20,264 nt of DNA, from NCBI GenBank assembly GCA_029940235.1, contig JAOZRI010000008.1, forward strand, positions 1 to 20,264, in the 5' to 3' direction. The DNA is from Desulfobacula sp. (GTDB lineage Bacteria > Desulfobacterota > Desulfobacteria > Desulfobacterales > Desulfobacteraceae). Under the pieces are notes generated by a model. The model had not been told where the DNA came from. It made no database searches and saw nothing but the letters and a program-made list of their open reading frames with translations. The position numbers were made by a program, and so were the translations under genes. Each line of letters opens with the position of its first letter. Position 1 is the stretch's first letter. Positions 8,111 to 16,260 of the stretch are shown in pieces.

Positions 8111-10003
8111 TTAATTGGCACTTATTTTTTCAAATCCAATTACCTTAACAGTGAAATTTTGCAGTTTTTCAGGAAGCTCAGAAAAAACTATCATAAAGGG
8201 AACACTAGCCTTTGGTTTTACATTAGTATTTATGTTATTATTGCCAGCTTTTACTACCAAAATTTTATTGATATCTGCAATGTTTCCAGTTTTCAGCATA
8301 TCTTCCGGGATAATATTTCCGCAATAGGCATTTTTTGTTTTTGCCTCTTTGTTGCCCTTTGTAATTAATGCCCCGCTGATTTGAATATGTTTATATGCAA
8401 TGTTTGAAGAATTTTCCACCCTTCCTGTAATGACAAACAGGGTTCCTGTGGTTGAATTGGTAACAAATCTTCCATTAACACTTTTCTGGTCAGGCATTGG
8501 TTTTGTATCTGATACGTCAGATGCTGGTTTTTTCAAATACTGCTCAATAAAAGGAATTTGAATATCAGAAATATATGGGATTTTATACCCAGTCATAATG
8601 CTGGCAATATAAGCTCCTACAACAAGAAGACAAATAAGAAGAAGCAGTAGAACAGGGGTGCCTAAACCGCTCTTTTTCTTTCTTCTTCTGCTACCTGATG
8701 CAGGGACCAGTTTAGGGTGTTCCTCTTCCTGTTGAACTTTTGCATATTCTTTGCTCTCATCAATTTCAATGGTTTTTTCTTCAGAAGCCTCATCATCTTC
8801 TGGTTCAGTCTCTTGATTTAAGACCTCATCATACTCGGAAAAGTCATCTTCCGGAGTAACACCAGGAGCATCTGCCTCTTGTTCAACATCTTCGATTTTA
8901 TCTTCATCATATGCAATAACAGGTTCTTCCTGATCAGAATCTATATCAAAAGATGTATCTTTGTCTGTTTCATGGGTAGCATCTGTATCAGACTCTTCTT
9001 CAACATCAAATTCAAGTTCAAACTCTTCTTCACCTTCACTGCTTTGTTTTTCCATTTCAAAAGCAGGCTCACTCCCCTCTTCCATGGAAACAGGTTCATC
9101 ATCTTCAAGGGCTACAAACTCAATACCATCAGGGTCATCATCATCTTCAGTATCATTTTTAAACGCAAGTCCATCGTCCTCAAAGTCCAGGCTGTCATTC
9201 TCAAGGGTTTCTTGAGATGGACTCTCTTCATCCATTTCAAATTCACTCTCTTCAAAGGAGAAGTCATCTCCCATGTCAAGGTCTGAATCGGACTGATCAG
9301 GTTCTATACCAGATTCTGAAGCAGGCTTATGGTCAAGATCAATACCATCCATTTCAAGCGCTGACTCTTCTATTTCAAGTTCATCCTCTTCTATTATTAG
9401 GTCATCTTCGTCCATATCAAGCTCAGAGTCTTCTTCTATTTCAAGCTCATCTTCCTCCATCCCAATTTCAGAAGATTCCATTTCAAGCTCTTCATCACCA
9501 AACTCTAATTCAGCTTCATCCATCTCAAAATTATCATCACCCATTTCAAGATCTGATGATTCTTCTTCAAGGTCAGGCTCATCAATCTCAAAATCAAGGT
9601 CTGAATCTGTCTGGTCATCTTCTAAGTCAAGTTCAGTTTCTTCAATTTCCAGGTCAGGTTCTTCTAAATCAGGCTCTTCCATATCAAGTTCCAGGCCGTC
9701 ATCAAGATCTGTATCATCATCAAGATCAGGTTCATCCATATCAAGATCAGAAGATTTAATTTCCATATCACCATCATCTTCAATAGAAAAATCATCATTT
9801 TCCATTTCAAAATCAGATGATTCAGAGTCAAGATTCAGGCCTGATATTTCTTCAGTTTCCTGCTCCTGCTCTTTTTCCATGGACAGTGGATATGCAGTAA
9901 AAATATGTTTGCAAACACTACAGCGGCACTTTGAACCACTCTCTTTGATAAGAGAATCATCAAGGTTGAAGTTTGTGGAACACTCTTTACAGGTAATAAT
10001 CAT
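8111..10003 (-). CDS. Membrane-anchored zinc-ribbon protein with acidic linker and DUF3426-like C-terminus
   Basis: This is a 630-residue protein of unknown role. At the N-terminus a zinc-ribbon of the MJ0042 type has CKEC (residues 5-8) and CSVC (28-31). Residues of roughly 40-435 form a low-complexity linker made almost entirely of Asp, Glu, Ser and Leu/Met/Ile, with repeated units such as DLEMDEPDL, ELDMEEPDL and ELEIEEDSEL. A basic patch (SRRRKKKSG) precedes one transmembrane helix (about 449-470), placing the ribbon and acidic tract in the cytoplasm. The last 158 residues form a DUF3426-like domain (FVITGRVENSS...), presumably periplasmic. It lies 17 bases after hpt, and the start has AAGGGG upstream. 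The usual members of this family that I know have a much shorter linker. Repetition in the DNA makes the linker length prone to variation. Confidence 0.8.
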   Translation of the reverse strand: MIITCKECSTNFNLDDSLIKESGSKCRCSVCKHIFTAYPLSMEKEQEQETEEISGLNLDSESSDFEMENDDFSIEDDGDMEIKSSDLDMDEPDLDDDTDLDDGLELDMEEPDLEEPDLEIEETELDLEDDQTDSDLDFEIDEPDLEEESSDLEMGDDNFEMDEAELEFGDEELEMESSEIGMEEDELEIEEDSELDMDEDDLIIEEDELEIEESALEMDGIDLDHKPASESGIEPDQSDSDLDMGDDFSFEESEFEMDEESPSQETLENDSLDFEDDGLAFKNDTEDDDDPDGIEFVALEDDEPVSMEEGSEPAFEMEKQSSEGEEEFELEFDVEEESDTDATHETDKDTSFDIDSDQEEPVIAYDEDKIEDVEQEADAPGVTPEDDFSEYDEVLNQETEPEDDEASEEKTIEIDESKEYAKVQQEEEHPKLVPASGSRRRKKKSGLGTPVLLLLLICLLVVGAYIASIMTGYKIPYISDIQIPFIEQYLKKPASDVSDTKPMPDQKSVNGRFVTNSTTGTLFVITGRVENSSNIAYKHIQISGALITKGNKEAKTKNAYCGNIIPEDMLKTGNIADINKILVVKAGNNNINTNVKPKASVPFMIVFSELPEKLQNFTVKVIGFEKISAN

Positions 10004-10020
10004 TGGATTCCCCTTATTTC

Positions 10021-10536
10021 CTATGGTTTAAGATCATAGATGGCAGGAAGGTTTCTATATTTTTCATTATAATCCAGTCCATACCCCACAATAAATCCTT
10101 TATCAAGTGAAAAACATGAATACTCAACATTTATTTGTACCTCACGTCGCTCATGTTTGTCAATCAAACTGCAAATTTTAATGGATCTGGGGTTTAATAA
10201 CTTTAAAAACTCTATTATTTTTAGAAGTGTATTGCCAGTGTCCACAATATCTTCCACAAGCAGAATATCTCTGTTTTCAAGTTCAAGATCCGGCTGCTTG
10301 GTGAAAACAATCTGGCCGGTTGACGATGTCCCTTCATAGGAAGATGCCCCTATAAGGTCAATTTCATGGTCAATTGTAATCTGCCTTGTAAGATCGGAAA
10401 GAAAAATAAAAGCACCTTTTAACACACCAATAAGAACAAGATCTTCTGTTTTATAATCGTTAGATATTTTCTCTGCGATTTTTTTTACCTGTTTGTTGAT
10501 CTCACTCTCTGATAGTAATGGAATAAATTGCGGCAT
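10021..10536 (-). CDS. hpt: Hypoxanthine phosphoribosyltransferase
   Basis: This purine-salvage enzyme joins hypoxanthine (and often guanine) to PRPP to give IMP or GMP. The 171-residue length is normal for bacterial Hpt. LIGVLKGAFIFLSDL near residue 35, the flexible SSYEGTSSTG loop, and the PRPP-binding LLVEDIVDTGNTL near 90 are diagnostic; KGFIVGYGLDYNEKYRNLP near the end contacts the base. The start at 10536 is 9 bases after the stop of the J-domain gene, and the next gene follows 17 bases beyond its own stop, so these genes are likely cotranscribed. Confidence 0.95.
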   Translation of the reverse strand: MPQFIPLLSESEINKQVKKIAEKISNDYKTEDLVLIGVLKGAFIFLSDLTRQITIDHEIDLIGASSYEGTSSTGQIVFTKQPDLELENRDILLVEDIVDTGNTLLKIIEFLKLLNPRSIKICSLIDKHERREVQINVEYSCFSLDKGFIVGYGLDYNEKYRNLPAIYDLKP

Positions 10537-10545
10537 AATTGTTTT

Positions 10546-11505
10546 TTATAACCCTGTTTTTTCTAATTGCTCAATGATTTCTTTCTGTTTTTCTGTCAAT
10601 TTTTTTGGCATATCTATATTAATCACAACAAAGAGATCTCCGCAACCATTTCCTTTTATGTGGGGTATTCCGTGTTCAGGTACCCTCATTTTTGCCCTGT
10701 GCTTTGTTCCGGCAGGAAGTTTTAGATTGATGGCTGTACCATCTGGTGTTGCAATTTCAATTGTATCTCCAAGAAGTGCCTGGGTCAGCTTAACTGATTT
10801 TGGCATAAGGATATTATTGCCTTCAATGGAGTACTCATCTGAAAGAATTGGGCTGGATTTTAGATAAAGATTGCCGGCTGGCCCTCCATTGGGGCTCATC
10901 TCTCCTTTTCCTGCAAGCCTGATTTTTTTTCCTTCAGTCAAGCCTTTTGGAATTTTAACTTCTATGGCTTTGGCTGTTCCACCCTGGTTGATGGTAATGG
11001 TCTTTTTACCGCCGTTTATCATTTCATGGATGCTTAGAGGAACAGAATATTCAATGTCATTGCCCCGAACTGGAGCCTGCTGGCGGCTTTGTCAGCCACC
11101 ACCTCCCATATTCTGGGAAAAGGGGTTACCTCCACCCATACCTGAAAAGCCGCCCTGCTGCCCGCCGCCCCTGCCAAAGGCCGAAGAGAATCCACCTCTC
11201 CTTGAAGAACCTCCAAATCCAAACTCCTTTAAAATATCACCAAGGTCAAAATTTCTGAAAATATCTTCCTGGGAAAAGCGTTGCTGGAAATCAGCTGATC
11301 CATAAGTATCATATTGATTCTTTTTTTCAGAATCACTTAGAACAGCATAGGCCTCGCTGATTTTTTTAAATTTAGTCTCCATTGCTTTATCACCCTCTGT
11401 TTTATCTGGATGATATTTTAACGCAAGTTTTCTATAAGCTTTTTTTATCTGTGCGGCACTGGCTTTTTTATCAATACCGAGTATTTTGTAATAATCTTCA
11501 GACAT
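10546..11505 (-). CDS. CbpA/DnaJ-type J-domain co-chaperone with in-frame UGA (candidate selenoprotein or nonsense-interrupted gene)
   Basis: J-domain proteins stimulate DnaK ATPase and deliver unfolded substrates. Read through one in-frame UGA (11092-11094, codon 138), the frame encodes 319 residues. Residues 1-70 are an intact J domain with the HPD signature ([13 protein letters not shown]). About 95-137 is a Gly/Phe/Gln-rich linker ending in four glycines. After the UGA the same frame gives [20 protein letters not shown], the canonical beginning of the C-terminal substrate-binding region, continuing NGGKKTITI...[12 protein letters not shown] to a TAA at 10546. There is no zinc-finger module, so it is CbpA-like. 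Both halves look conserved, with no frame change. Conventional calling would split it into 11092-11505 and a start at about 11022, but the conserved stretch 11023-11091 lies before that ATG. Explanations are selenocysteine insertion, a recent nonsense mutation, or sequence error. AAGGAAG precedes the ATG. Confidence 0.8.
11062..11076 (-). promoter_or_regulatory. Candidate bacterial SECIS hairpin 3' of the UGA
   Basis: Starting 15 bases after the UGA, the mRNA can form GCUCC-AGUUC-GGGGC: a 5-pair stem with one G-U and a 5-base loop beginning A-G. The loop starts 20 bases after the UGA. Known bacterial SECIS elements have a short stem-loop immediately downstream with a G in the first two loop bases, so spacing and loop fit. 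A 5-pair stem in a GC-rich stretch can occur by chance. Confidence 0.35.
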
Positions 11506-11612
11506 AGTCTTCCTTTATATTTTATGTGAATGAACCAATATGTTTTGTTGCTGTCAGCAACTATTACAATTTTGCCATGGCTGTTAATTCAATTATTTTA
11601 ACAATTTATGTT

Positions 11613-11643
11613 AGTATAGTAAGTTTGAATCTGTTCAAGTCAA
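11613..11643 (-). promoter_or_regulatory. Weak candidate promoter for the J-domain/hpt genes
   Basis: On the minus strand TTGACT (11643-11638) and TATACT (11618-11613) are separated by 19 bases, longer than ideal, and overlap the mnmG stop. It is in the right place to drive the J-domain gene about 110 bases downstream. No CIRCE element or sigma-32 motif is visible. Confidence 0.25.
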
Positions 11644-13517
11644 GCCTTGTTTTTAAATGCAGACAGCGCAACCATTAAAACAGAGATTGCAGCCGGGGTC
11701 ATACCCTCAATTCTGGATGCCTGCCCAAGGGATTTCGGCTGGATTTGACTCAATTTTTCTGTGAGTTCGTTGGACAGACCATGGGCTTTATTATAATCAA
11801 ATTTTTGTGGAATATTAATTTTTTCAAGGTCTTTATATTTGTTTATCTCTTTGATCTGACGCAAAATATACCCTTCGTATTTTATCTCTATTTCAGCCTG
11901 CTGTTCAGCCCTTGCAAGCACAGGTTCAGGCAGGGGACAGATTTTTTTTAAAGAGTTATAATCAATCTGAGATCTTTTTAACAGCTGATCAAGTTTTACC
12001 CCGTTTGTGATTGTATTTGTGCCCCTTTCAAGTAAAAAATTATTAACAGCTTTGGTGGGCTTTACAATGGTTTTTTTAATTCGCTTGATCTCTTTTTGAG
12101 TCTGGGTCTGTATCTCTTTGCAAAGTTTTAAAGTATCACTATCCACAAGACCCAACTCATTTCCAATGGCAGACAATCTTAAATCTGCATTATCTTCTCT
12201 GAGCAGCAGTCGGTATTCAGCCCTTGAGGTGAACATCCTATATGGCTCTTTTGTCCCTTTTGTGACAAGGTCATCCACCATAACACCCATATATCCCTGG
12301 GATCGGTCGAGGATAAACGGCTCTCTTTTTTGAACCATACAGGCGGCATTAACACCTGCCCACAAGCCTTGAGCTCCTGCTTCCTCATATCCTGAAGTAC
12401 CATTTATCTGTCCTGCAAGAAAAAGTCCCTTTACTCTTTTGGCTTCAAGGGTAGCGGATAATTCCAGCGGATTAATATAATCATATTCAATGGCATAGGC
12501 AGGCCGCATAATTTGAGCTGATTCAAGCCCTTTAACTGATCTTACAACCTTATACTGAATTTCAAGGGGCAAACTGTTACCAAGACCTGAAGCATATATC
12601 TCCTTTGAATCCATTCCTTCGTATTCAAGAATAACATGGTGGCTTTCCCGTTCTGGAAATTTTACAATTTTATCTTCAAAAGAGGGGCAGTATCTTGCAG
12701 ACATCCCTTTTATATGTCCACCGTATAGAGCTGAATATTTAAGATTCTGCCTTATAATCTCATGGGTTTTAAGGTTTGTACGCCCCATAAAACTTGGCAG
12801 CATGGGATTTACAATGGATTCTGTTGAAAAAGAGAAGGGTTTGGGGTTCTTGTCTGAATCATTGATATCAAATTGTAAAAAATCAATGGAATCAGCATGG
12901 AGTCGCGGCGGTGTCCCGGTTTTCATTCTTCCCATATTAAACCCTATTGTGGCAAGATCATCTGCAAGACCTATGGATGAAAATTCTCCAGCCCTGCCCG
13001 CATGGGTTTTTGATGAGCCGATATGTACTACCCCTTTCAGAAAAGTTCCAGTTGCAATTACAATTGCTTTTGTTGCATATTCAAAACCTGTCTGATCAAC
13101 AACTCCTTTTACCATACTGTTTTCAATTATAAGTTTGTGAGCCATCCCCTGTTTTAAATCCAGATTTTCACTCTTTTCAAGGACATTTTTCATATTTTTT
13201 GAATAGAGATATTTATCATTTTGAGTTCTGGTGGAGTGAACTGCAGGGCCTTTGCGTGTATTCAGTGTTTTATATTGAATAGCAGAAGAGTCTGTAACTT
13301 TTGCCATTGCACCGCCAAGGGCATCAATCTCTTTAACAAGCTGCCCTTTGGCCATGCCTCCAATGGAAGGACTGCATGGCATGGATGCAATCTTATCCAT
13401 ATCAATGGTTAAAAGCAGAGTAGTGCACCCCATGCGTGCTGAAGCAAGAGCTGCTTCACATCCGGCATGACCGGCTCCTATAACAATGACATCATATTTT
13501 TTATAATTTGAATTCAT
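11640..13517 (-). CDS. mnmG: tRNA uridine-5-carboxymethylaminomethyl synthesis enzyme MnmG (GidA)
   Basis: With MnmE, this FAD enzyme installs the (carboxymethyl)aminomethyl group at wobble uridine 34 of several tRNAs. The protein opens with the FAD Rossmann motif [16 protein letters not shown]. The family signature [16 protein letters not shown] and the later [19 protein letters not shown] follow, and the C-terminal helical domain ends [20 protein letters not shown]. From ATG 13517 it has 625 residues, typical of MnmG. The frame extends to a GTG at 13535 (631 residues), but [14 protein letters not shown] is the more natural start; neither has an ideal ribosome site. It is the first of a minus-strand run with the J-domain gene, hpt and the DUF3426 gene, and MnmE is not in the window. 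Confidence 0.95.
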   Translation of the reverse strand: MNSNYKKYDVIVIGAGHAGCEAALASARMGCTTLLLTIDMDKIASMPCSPSIGGMAKGQLVKEIDALGGAMAKVTDSSAIQYKTLNTRKGPAVHSTRTQNDKYLYSKNMKNVLEKSENLDLKQGMAHKLIIENSMVKGVVDQTGFEYATKAIVIATGTFLKGVVHIGSSKTHAGRAGEFSSIGLADDLATIGFNMGRMKTGTPPRLHADSIDFLQFDINDSDKNPKPFSFSTESIVNPMLPSFMGRTNLKTHEIIRQNLKYSALYGGHIKGMSARYCPSFEDKIVKFPERESHHVILEYEGMDSKEIYASGLGNSLPLEIQYKVVRSVKGLESAQIMRPAYAIEYDYINPLELSATLEAKRVKGLFLAGQINGTSGYEEAGAQGLWAGVNAACMVQKREPFILDRSQGYMGVMVDDLVTKGTKEPYRMFTSRAEYRLLLREDNADLRLSAIGNELGLVDSDTLKLCKEIQTQTQKEIKRIKKTIVKPTKAVNNFLLERGTNTITNGVKLDQLLKRSQIDYNSLKKICPLPEPVLARAEQQAEIEIKYEGYILRQIKEINKYKDLEKINIPQKFDYNKAHGLSNELTEKLSQIQPKSLGQASRIEGMTPAAISVLMVALSAFKNKA

Positions 13518-13642
13518 AACCTGATAATATATCACCTGCTTGAAACAATGATCAATACTTAAAATTCAAAATTTACTGCCCTCGTTTGTAATGGCTTCTG
13601 TAAAATTTCCATGGCAAATATCCAGATGCTTTTAAATTGAGG

Positions 13643-13671
13643 TTGGCTTTGGTCAAATAATAGTTTATAAA
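13643..13671 (+). promoter_or_regulatory. Candidate promoter for the 143-residue repeat protein
   Basis: TTGGCT (13643-13648) and TATAAA (13666-13671) are 17 bases apart and about 40 bases before the ATG at 13713, in the spacer between the divergent mnmG and this gene. The match was made by eye and is moderate. Confidence 0.4.
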
Positions 13672-13712
13672 TAGAAAAATTTTAATACTAATTAATTATA
13701 CAGGATAAGATT

Positions 13713-14144
13713 ATGACACATTCAGACAAGGGTCACTATGCAAATAAGCACCAGGGACAAGAGATTGATGAGAAAATCAGCTCTTTAATTAAATCAAAAG
13801 CTCAGGATAATAATCTCACTTGCGCTGCAGCGCATAAGGCTGCAAGGGAACTTTCAGTTTCTCCGGGCGACATTGGTATTCAAACTGATCTTATTGAATT
13901 TCGTATTACCATGTGCCAGCTTGGTCTGTTTGGTTATAAAGGTGGAATAAAACAGATTGATCCTGATTTTAATATACCTTCTGATATGGAAGCTGCGCTT
14001 GATAAAGCCAATGATGATGGCAGACTCTCCTGTCTTGACTGCTGGAATATTGCTAAGGATTTAAAAACAAAGAAAATTGATATTGCATCAGCCTGTGAAA
14101 TAAAAGGAATAAGGATTAAACCCTGCCAACTTGGTGCATTCTAA
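13713..14144 (+). CDS. Unknown small protein of two tandem Cys-containing repeats
   Basis: I do not recognise this 143-residue protein. It is an internal duplication: residues 20-73 and 90-143 align without gaps over 54 positions, with 14 identities by hand count. Shared features are D-x2-L-[ST]-C at the start of a helix, A-[RK]-[ED]-L in its middle, a DI turn, and a terminal RI-x2-CQLG-x-F. There is no signal peptide or membrane segment, so it is probably cytoplasmic. The first helix and following turn of each repeat could be helix-turn-helix-like, and the paired cysteines suggest metal binding or redox; both are guesses. GGATAA sits upstream of the ATG. It is divergent from mnmG and followed by a palindromic repeat element. 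Confidence 0.75.
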   Translation: MTHSDKGHYANKHQGQEIDEKISSLIKSKAQDNNLTCAAAHKAARELSVSPGDIGIQTDLIEFRITMCQLGLFGYKGGIKQIDPDFNIPSDMEAALDKANDDGRLSCLDCWNIAKDLKTKKIDIASACEIKGIRIKPCQLGAF

Positions 14145-14179
14145 TATTGGAACGGCTCGTAGAGGAGCGCATGCTCACT

Positions 14180-14291
14180 AATTTGCCCATCTACTTCGTT
14201 GCTGCATAATTTTGCCAAATTTAAAACTGGCCTCACGTACCCTAGTACGCTCCGGTTTAAAAATTTTTTGCGCCTAATATCTGGGCAAATT
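14180..14291. repeat. Long imperfect palindromic intergenic element
   Basis: The element is bounded by a perfect 10-base inverted repeat, AATTTGCCCA (14180-14189) and TGGGCAAATT (14282-14291). It contains a nearly symmetric core in which AAACTGG...CACGTAC, then CCTA, is mirrored by GTACGCTCCGGTTT. Transcribed on either strand it would make a long hairpin. It fills most of the gap between 14145 and 14332, with no ORF. It resembles REP/MITE-like intergenic repeats seen in related genomes, but copy number cannot be judged here. It may also terminate the upstream gene. Confidence 0.7.
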
Positions 14292-14332
14292 CTCATCCAA
14301 ATATATATCTTTAATCAGGAGGTTTAAGAAAT

Positions 14333-15256
14333 TTGGTGAAAAGATACTCGGATTATAATACCTATTTGAGGCAGTTGTTTGGTCAAAGGGTGCAAAAAAT
14401 TTCCATTGATGCAGGGTTGTCATGTCCAAACAGAGATGGGCTACTTTCGAGAAAAGGCTGTATCTATTGTAATGCCAAGGGTTCTGGCTCTGGTATGTTC
14501 AATAAAGGCCTCTCCATAAAAGAGCAGATTGAAGCCAATAAAATTGGGGCAATAAAAAAATATAAAGCTAAAAAATTTCTGGCTTATTTTCAATCCTATT
14601 CCAACACTTACACAAGTTGTGAACATATGAAATTTATGTTTGATGAAGCACTCTCTTGTGATGGTATGGTGGGAATGGCAATTGGAACAAGACCCGATTG
14701 TATTGATACAAAAAAGCTTGATTTAATAGAATCATACACAAAAAATTATCTGGTATGGCTTGAATATGGACTTCAATCTGTTCATGATATAACCCTGGAA
14801 AAAATAAACCGGAAACATAAAGCAAAAGATTTTTTTGATGCTGTTCAACTCACCTGTGACAGAGGGATCAGCATTTGTACCCATGTGATCCTTGGGCTTC
14901 CCGGGGAAGACAAAAAAATGATGCTTGAAACAGCAAAAATTCTGGCTGACAGCCCAATTAATGGAATCAAACTTCATCTTCTCTATGTTATCAAAGGAAC
15001 TATCCTTGATACAATGTGGAAAAAAGACCGATATACCCCCCTCAAACAAAAAGAGTATGTTGATCTGATTTGTGATTTTTTAGAAATTCTGCCCCAAAAT
15101 ATTATTATCCAGCGTATTACAGGTGATCCCCATGCAGAAGAACTGCAGGCTCCCATGTGGGCAGGTAGGTACAGAGAAACCTTTAATATGATCCAGAATA
15201 CTCTTGAACAAAGAGATTCCTTTCAAGGTTTGAGATATGAGAAGACAACTGATTAA
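14333..15256 (+). CDS. YhcC-family (TIGR01212-type) radical SAM protein
   Basis: This is a 307-residue radical SAM protein of the widespread YhcC family, whose precise substrate I cannot state. The opening RYSDYNTYLRQLFGQRVQKI and the cluster region SCPNRDGLLSRKGCIYC are diagnostic; the family places the cysteines further apart than the usual C-x3-C-x2-C. Downstream, GTRPDCI, WLEYGLQSVHDITLEKINR and THVILGLPGED are classic radical SAM barrel segments. The start is TTG at 14333: AGGAGGT (14317-14323) lies 9 bases upstream. The adjacent GTG at 14336 is the alternative, with 12-base spacing. It is convergent with the RNA methyltransferase gene, 60 bases away. Confidence 0.88.
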   Translation: MVKRYSDYNTYLRQLFGQRVQKISIDAGLSCPNRDGLLSRKGCIYCNAKGSGSGMFNKGLSIKEQIEANKIGAIKKYKAKKFLAYFQSYSNTYTSCEHMKFMFDEALSCDGMVGMAIGTRPDCIDTKKLDLIESYTKNYLVWLEYGLQSVHDITLEKINRKHKAKDFFDAVQLTCDRGISICTHVILGLPGEDKKMMLETAKILADSPINGIKLHLLYVIKGTILDTMWKKDRYTPLKQKEYVDLICDFLEILPQNIIIQRITGDPHAEELQAPMWAGRYRETFNMIQNTLEQRDSFQGLRYEKTTD

Positions 15257-15316
15257 ACTTTTGCAGCAGCAATGTGGAAGGGTAAGTTTATGAGCATTTG
15301 CTCCTTTAAGAACATT

Positions 15317-16123
15317 TCAAATTCTTAAATGCCCTGCAATATGAAAACATATAACAGAGACTGCATTGGCAACATTTAATGAATTTTTCCTGCCAAACAT
15401 GGGAATGTTAGCAAATTGATCACAGACTGCCATAACATGGGATGAGATTCCATACTCTTCATTACCAAAGACAACTATAGTTTTTTTTTGCCAGGAAATA
15501 TCCTTAAAAGCAAGGGAACCTTCCACGGTTTCAACCCCGATGATTTGAAATCCTTCCTCTCTTTTATCAAGAAGAGTCTGGGCAAGATCATCTGTTTTGA
15601 TCTGGTCAATCCATTTATGAGCCCCCATGGCGGTTTTTTGAACATTGGGATGTTCTTTTCCCGGAGTATTGCCAAGAATAATGGAATTAAATCCTGCTGC
15701 TTCACAGGTTCTGAAAATAGAGCCGATATTAAAGAGACTTCGCATGCCATCTAAAGCAATATGACAATTGATATCTATTGGATCATATGGAATTTTTGAG
15801 TCCATGGTTTGAATTTTTCCAAGCAGATCATAATCACGTATTGGTTTGCCTGTACATGTCCTGTGAAAGTGAATCTGGTCGGAAACAGTTTCAATCCACA
15901 ATCTTGTTGTGTTGGATTCAGGCCTGGAAAATGGTTCCATTTCAGTCCAGCTAAGAATCTGGTTATATTGTTCTGTAAAAAAAATCAGAGTTTTCTGGCT
16001 GACACGATTTGCAGTTAATATCTGATAAAAGGATGATAACCACTTAATAATATGTCTCTGCCGGTTTTCATAAGATTGTGATAAAAATTTTTTTTTAGTA
16101 AAGCCAAAGGTATCCATGTGCAT
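15317..16123 (-). CDS. SpoU/TrmH-family RNA 2'-O-methyltransferase with N-terminal extension
   Basis: This is a SAM-dependent methyltransferase of the SPOUT class, expected to 2'-O-methylate tRNA or rRNA. The catalytic domain occupies about residues 120-268: motif 1 NIGSIFRT (132-139) has the catalytic Arg, motif 2 is VVFGNEEYGIS, and motif 3 is NSLNVANAVSV, which forms the trefoil knot. The first 110 residues, rich in aromatic and basic amino acids, match no domain I recognise and are not the usual L30e-like substrate-binding domain, so the target site cannot be assigned. The start is ATG 16123 or ATG 16117 (MHM); neither has a clear Shine-Dalgarno. The gene is divergent from the 16261 gene. 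Confidence 0.87.
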   Translation of the reverse strand: MHMDTFGFTKKKFLSQSYENRQRHIIKWLSSFYQILTANRVSQKTLIFFTEQYNQILSWTEMEPFSRPESNTTRLWIETVSDQIHFHRTCTGKPIRDYDLLGKIQTMDSKIPYDPIDINCHIALDGMRSLFNIGSIFRTCEAAGFNSIILGNTPGKEHPNVQKTAMGAHKWIDQIKTDDLAQTLLDKREEGFQIIGVETVEGSLAFKDISWQKKTIVVFGNEEYGISSHVMAVCDQFANIPMFGRKNSLNVANAVSVICFHIAGHLRI

Positions 16124-16182
16124 TTATAACAGTTAATGGCTTTTGAATATAGTAGATAGTTTAAAATTTTTGTATTGAAATT

Positions 16183-16209
16183 TAATATAATTTTATTGTC
16201 TGCCGATAC
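16183..16209 (+). promoter_or_regulatory. Possible sigma-28 (FliA) promoter
   Basis: TAAT (16183-16186), 15 bases, then GCCGATAC (16202-16209) resembles the flagellar sigma-28 consensus TAAA-N15-GCCGATAA, with one mismatch in each half. It lies about 50 bases upstream of the ATG at 16261. A sigma-70-like TATAAT also occurs at 16186-16191 but lacks a good -35. Confidence 0.4.
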
Positions 16210-16260
16210 TTATTCTATCCTCAGATATTAAAATGTGGTCTATTTTTAAGGAGAAGCAAG

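Noticed and set aside
8879..9759. Several plus-strand ORFs opposite the acidic linker gene (Ser-, Gln/His- or Phe-rich)
   Set aside because: They are the complement of the repetitive Asp/Glu codons; compositions are artefactual and no ribosome sites or family motifs are present.
10871..11305. Plus-strand ORF rich in Pro opposite the J-domain gene
   Set aside because: It is the mirror of the Gly-rich linker codons of the J-domain protein; that strand shows no conserved motif.
10546..11505. Frameshift between the two halves of the J-domain gene
   Set aside because: The distance between the internal stop and the final stop is 546 bases, a multiple of three, so both halves are in one frame; the interruption is a UGA, not an indel.
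11506..11639. CIRCE or heat-shock element upstream of the J-domain gene (small dyad GTTGCT-GTC-AGCAAC)
   Set aside because: The dyad is not the CIRCE sequence (TTAGCACTC-N9-GAGTGCTAA) and there is no CCCC-type sigma-32 -10 box; the short repeat may be chance.
15300..15330. Bidirectional terminator between the two convergent genes (TTAAGAA/TTCTTAA)
   Set aside because: The stem is AT-rich, short, overlaps the end of the methyltransferase gene and lacks a clear U-run.
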